Source: an uncultured Collinsella sp. (GTDB lineage: Bacteria > Actinomycetota > Coriobacteriia > Coriobacteriales > Coriobacteriaceae). From it: DNA of 16,261 bases. Positions 14,933-16,261 of this stretch are shown here, in pieces. The position numbers and the translations under genes were made by a program. Below the pieces are notes generated by a model. That model was not told where the DNA came from, made no database searches, and saw only the letters and a program-made list of their open reading frames with translations. The stretch spans positions 1-16,261 of the forward strand of contig URKU01000040.1 of NCBI GenBank assembly GCA_900548515.1, in the 5' to 3' direction. Each line of letters begins with the position of its first letter. The stretch's first letter is position 1.

Positions 14933-15169
14933 ATGGCGCGCTACGATTACAAGTGCTCGAGCTGCGGCAACGTGTTTGAGGTTGAGCATCCCATGTCCGA
15001 GACCCCCGAGGTCGTGTGCCCGAGCTGCGGCGCTCCGGCGGCCAAGACGTTCTCGGCCAGCGGAATCAAGTTTGAGGGCAACGGTTTCTACAACACCGAC
15101 CAGCGCAGCGGTGGTTCCAGCACCAACGCCACAAGCGGCTGCTGCGCCAACTGCCCACACAGCCACTAG
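14933..15169 (+). CDS. FmdB-family small zinc-ribbon protein
   Basis: This is a 78-residue protein that starts MARYDYKCSSCGNVFE and continues with CPSCGAP. The two CxxC pairs form the zinc ribbon typical of the FmdB/CxxC-CxxC-SSSS putative regulatory family. After GIKFEGNGFYNTD, a frequent continuation in this family, it ends in a Gly/Ser-rich linker and a third cysteine cluster, CCANCPHSH, which may bind a metal. The family's molecular role is not established; DNA- or RNA-linked regulation is only presumed from the ribbon. The ATG at 14933 has AAGGA 6 bases upstream. It lies after a hairpin terminator and shows no obvious functional link to glycogen metabolism. Confidence 0.85.
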   Translation: MARYDYKCSSCGNVFEVEHPMSETPEVVCPSCGAPAAKTFSASGIKFEGNGFYNTDQRSGGSSTNATSGCCANCPHSH

Positions 15170-15203
15170 CGACAAGCGGTCCCGACACCCAGGTTTCCTG
15201 ATG

Positions 15204-15278
15204 AGTTGCGGTGAAATAGTTCCTGAATCAGCCCATCCAACGGCCAAACAGGAACTATTTCACCGCAACTTTTCTTTA
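15204..15278 (+). terminator. Perfect 22-bp hairpin with T-tract after fmdB
   Basis: The arms at 15204-15225 and 15249-15270 are exact reverse complements over 22 bases, with a 23-base loop, followed by TTTTCTTT (15270-15277). This has the form of a strong intrinsic terminator for fmdB. The outer 15 bases of each arm (AGTTGCGGTGAAATA) recur in the hairpin at 15545-15611, so the element is also a repeat. Confidence 0.75.
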
Positions 15279-15314
15279 GATCGGATTTCTGGCTGATGCT
15301 AGGTTTGTAACATT

Positions 15315-15470
15315 TCAAAACTCTGCCGGATTACGGGGCTGAATTGACAACCTCTATCCGTTCCGGTAATTTACAAATTTCAACAAGCCATCTACCTGCG
15401 GTTTTATTTAGGCCATTTTTGCTGTGGTCGGGCATCACCAATCTAGCCCCGTAATCCGCCCCACTTTTGA
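15315..15470. repeat. MITE-like element with terminal inverted repeats
   Basis: The 26-base ends at 15315-15340 and 15445-15470 are inverted copies matching at 22 of 26 positions. TCAAAA/TTTTGA is exact at the outside, and a 14-base core CGGATTACGGGGCT is exact inside. The interior of about 104 bases is AT-richer than the genes around it and has no credible ORF. TAACA occurs beside both ends (15308-15312 and 15471-15475), two bases off on the left, which hints at a target duplication but does not prove one. Confidence 0.5.
15344..15372 (+). promoter_or_regulatory. Possible promoter inside the intergenic repeat element
   Basis: A perfect -35 TTGACA (15344-15349) is followed after 17 bases by TAATTT (15367-15372), a poor -10 with 3 of 6 matches. 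If used, it would give a short non-coding transcript toward 15470 and beyond. No gene lies on this strand downstream within the window. Confidence 0.25.
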
Positions 15471-15544
15471 TAACAACAAGCATGAGACGGGGCTACTTTT
15501 CCACTCTTTGCCGCAATTGCGATCTCCACTCGCATGACTTTCTG

Positions 15545-15611
15545 AGTTGCGGTGAAATAAGGACTATTTGGCGGGTAGAAGCCGCCATTCAATCCCTATT
15601 TCACCGCAACT
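15545..15611. repeat. Second hairpin with the same arms, between convergent genes
   Basis: AGTTGCGGTGAAATA (15545-15559) pairs exactly with TATTTCACCGCAACT (15597-15611). The pairing continues imperfectly inward, and a nested stem TGGCGG (15569-15574)/CCGCCA (15582-15587) caps it. The outer arms are identical to those of the hairpin at 15204-15270, but the loop differs. It sits 6 bases beyond the stop of the minus-strand methyltransferase gene and may act as its terminator, though no T-run follows in that direction. Confidence 0.65.
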
Positions 15612-15617
15612 TAGTAG

Positions 15618-16261
15618 TTACTTGTGGATCAGGCGGGCGCAGAAGTGGCCGTCGTAGGAGTCGGCGTTTACGGGGACGCTCTGGAAGAGACCTCGGTCGT
15701 TTTGGCGCAGGGTAACGAGGCTCTTGGCATGGTCGTACTCGGGGAGCTGCAGGATCTGGGCTTCGGAAAGTGGCGCCACGGTAAAGCCCTCGCCCTCGGG
15801 AGAGGCCAGGAAGGCATCCACGACCTGCGCGTTCTCATCGTCAAAGACCGAGCAGGTCGCGTAGATGAGCTCGCCGCCGGCAGCCACGCGCGCAACCGCC
15901 TCCTTGAGCATCGTCAGTTGCAGCTTGGGTAGCTCGGTCGTCACATCGTTCTCAGTCAGACGCCACGGAATCTCGGGGTGGCGGCGCATGGTGCCCGTTC
16001 CCGAGCACGGGGCATCGATAAACACCGTGTCGAACAGGGCGGGCTCGCCAAGCATCGCGTCAAAGGACGTGAGCACCTCATTGAGCTCGCAGGCATCGCC
16101 CGACACCGTACGAACACCCGTAATACCCGCCTTGTGCAGGCGCGCGAGATTCTGATCGCACTTACGATCGTGCAGATCGAGCGCGGTATGCTGACGCTCA
16201 TAACCGGCACGCTTGGCCTGGCACATCATCACATAGGTCTTGGTGCCACGACCGGCACCAA
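15618..16261 (-). CDS. RsmB/NOP-family 16S rRNA (cytosine-5) methyltransferase, C-terminal part
   Basis: This is an S-adenosylmethionine-dependent RNA m5C methyltransferase of the NOL1/NOP2/Sun family, cut by the right window edge so that only about 214 C-terminal residues are seen. The first visible residues, GAGRGTKT, are the SAM-binding loop. DAPCSGTGTMRRHPEI carries the motif IV cysteine and YATCSVFDDEN the motif VI catalytic cysteine. Together they form the two-cysteine mechanism of the family. The protein ends GHFCARLIHK, the usual end of the catalytic domain, with no extra C-terminal domain. RsmB is the likeliest member, but RsmF-like enzymes are not excluded without the N-terminal NusB-type domain. 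The gene is convergent with fmdB. Confidence 0.9.
   Translation of the reverse strand, partial: GAGRGTKTYVMMCQAKRAGYERQHTALDLHDRKCDQNLARLHKAGITGVRTVSGDACELNEVLTSFDAMLGEPALFDTVFIDAPCSGTGTMRRHPEIPWRLTENDVTTELPKLQLTMLKEAVARVAAGGELIYATCSVFDDENAQVVDAFLASPEGEGFTVAPLSEAQILQLPEYDHAKSLVTLRQNDRGLFQSVPVNADSYDGHFCARLIHK

Noticed and set aside
15204..15611. The repeated arms as a CRISPR array
   Set aside because: There are only two units, each an inverted pair and not a direct repeat with regular spacers, and no cas genes are present.
16230..16261. Start of the methyltransferase at the GTG at 16232
   Set aside because: The frame continues upstream with GAGRGTKT, the SAM-binding loop, so the gene runs past the window edge.

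Overview
The window looks like a chromosomal segment of a high-GC gut actinobacterium of the class Coriobacteriia, most likely Collinsella or a close relative. This is inferred from GC-rich coding sequence, GlgC/GlgD pairing, lysine/alanine-rich protein tails and the gene mix, not from a database match. Most of it is one glycogen metabolism locus.

Layout. Positions 1-52 hold the 5' part of a tRNA-Ala(GGC) on the minus strand, cut by the window edge, with a promoter at about 66-94. Next are two tightly coupled minus-strand genes: thiamine diphosphokinase (168-809) and a HAD phosphatase/phosphomutase-like enzyme (819-1508). A 331-bp divergent intergenic region carries repeated GTTTTACCA/TGGTAAAAC operator-like motifs and two plausible back-to-back promoters, followed by a leader with inverted repeats. 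Then comes a plus-strand block: glgB (branching enzyme), glgP (phosphorylase), glgC and glgD (catalytic and probable regulatory ADP-glucose pyrophosphorylase subunits) and glgA (glycogen synthase), closed by a terminator at 11366-11396. A second regulatory gap (11397-11547) repeats the operator motif and has its own promoter. It precedes a 1098-residue GH13-GH77 fusion, probably a debranching enzyme joined to a 4-alpha-glucanotransferase. A hairpin terminator and a small FmdB-type zinc-ribbon gene follow. The 448-bp gap from 15170 to 15617 is packed with palindromes: two hairpins with the same arms flank a MITE-like inverted-repeat element. The window ends inside a minus-strand RsmB/NOP-family rRNA m5C methyltransferase.

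How the genes work together. GlgC/GlgD make ADP-glucose, GlgA extends the glucan and GlgB branches it. GlgP releases glucose-1-phosphate, and the GH13-GH77 fusion would trim and rearrange the limit dextrins. Synthesis and breakdown are therefore encoded side by side. The same operator-like motif precedes both transcription units, which suggests one regulator for the whole locus and perhaps for the divergent HAD-TPK pair.

The least ordinary features are: (i) long histone H1-like Lys/Ala/Thr-rich tails on GlgA (about 255 residues) and GlgB (about 72 residues, plus a short basic N-terminus); (ii) the shared operator motif; (iii) the GH13-GH77 fusion; (iv) the palindromic intergenic element after fmdB. 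No CRISPR array, phage or plasmid gene, or complete transposase gene was seen.
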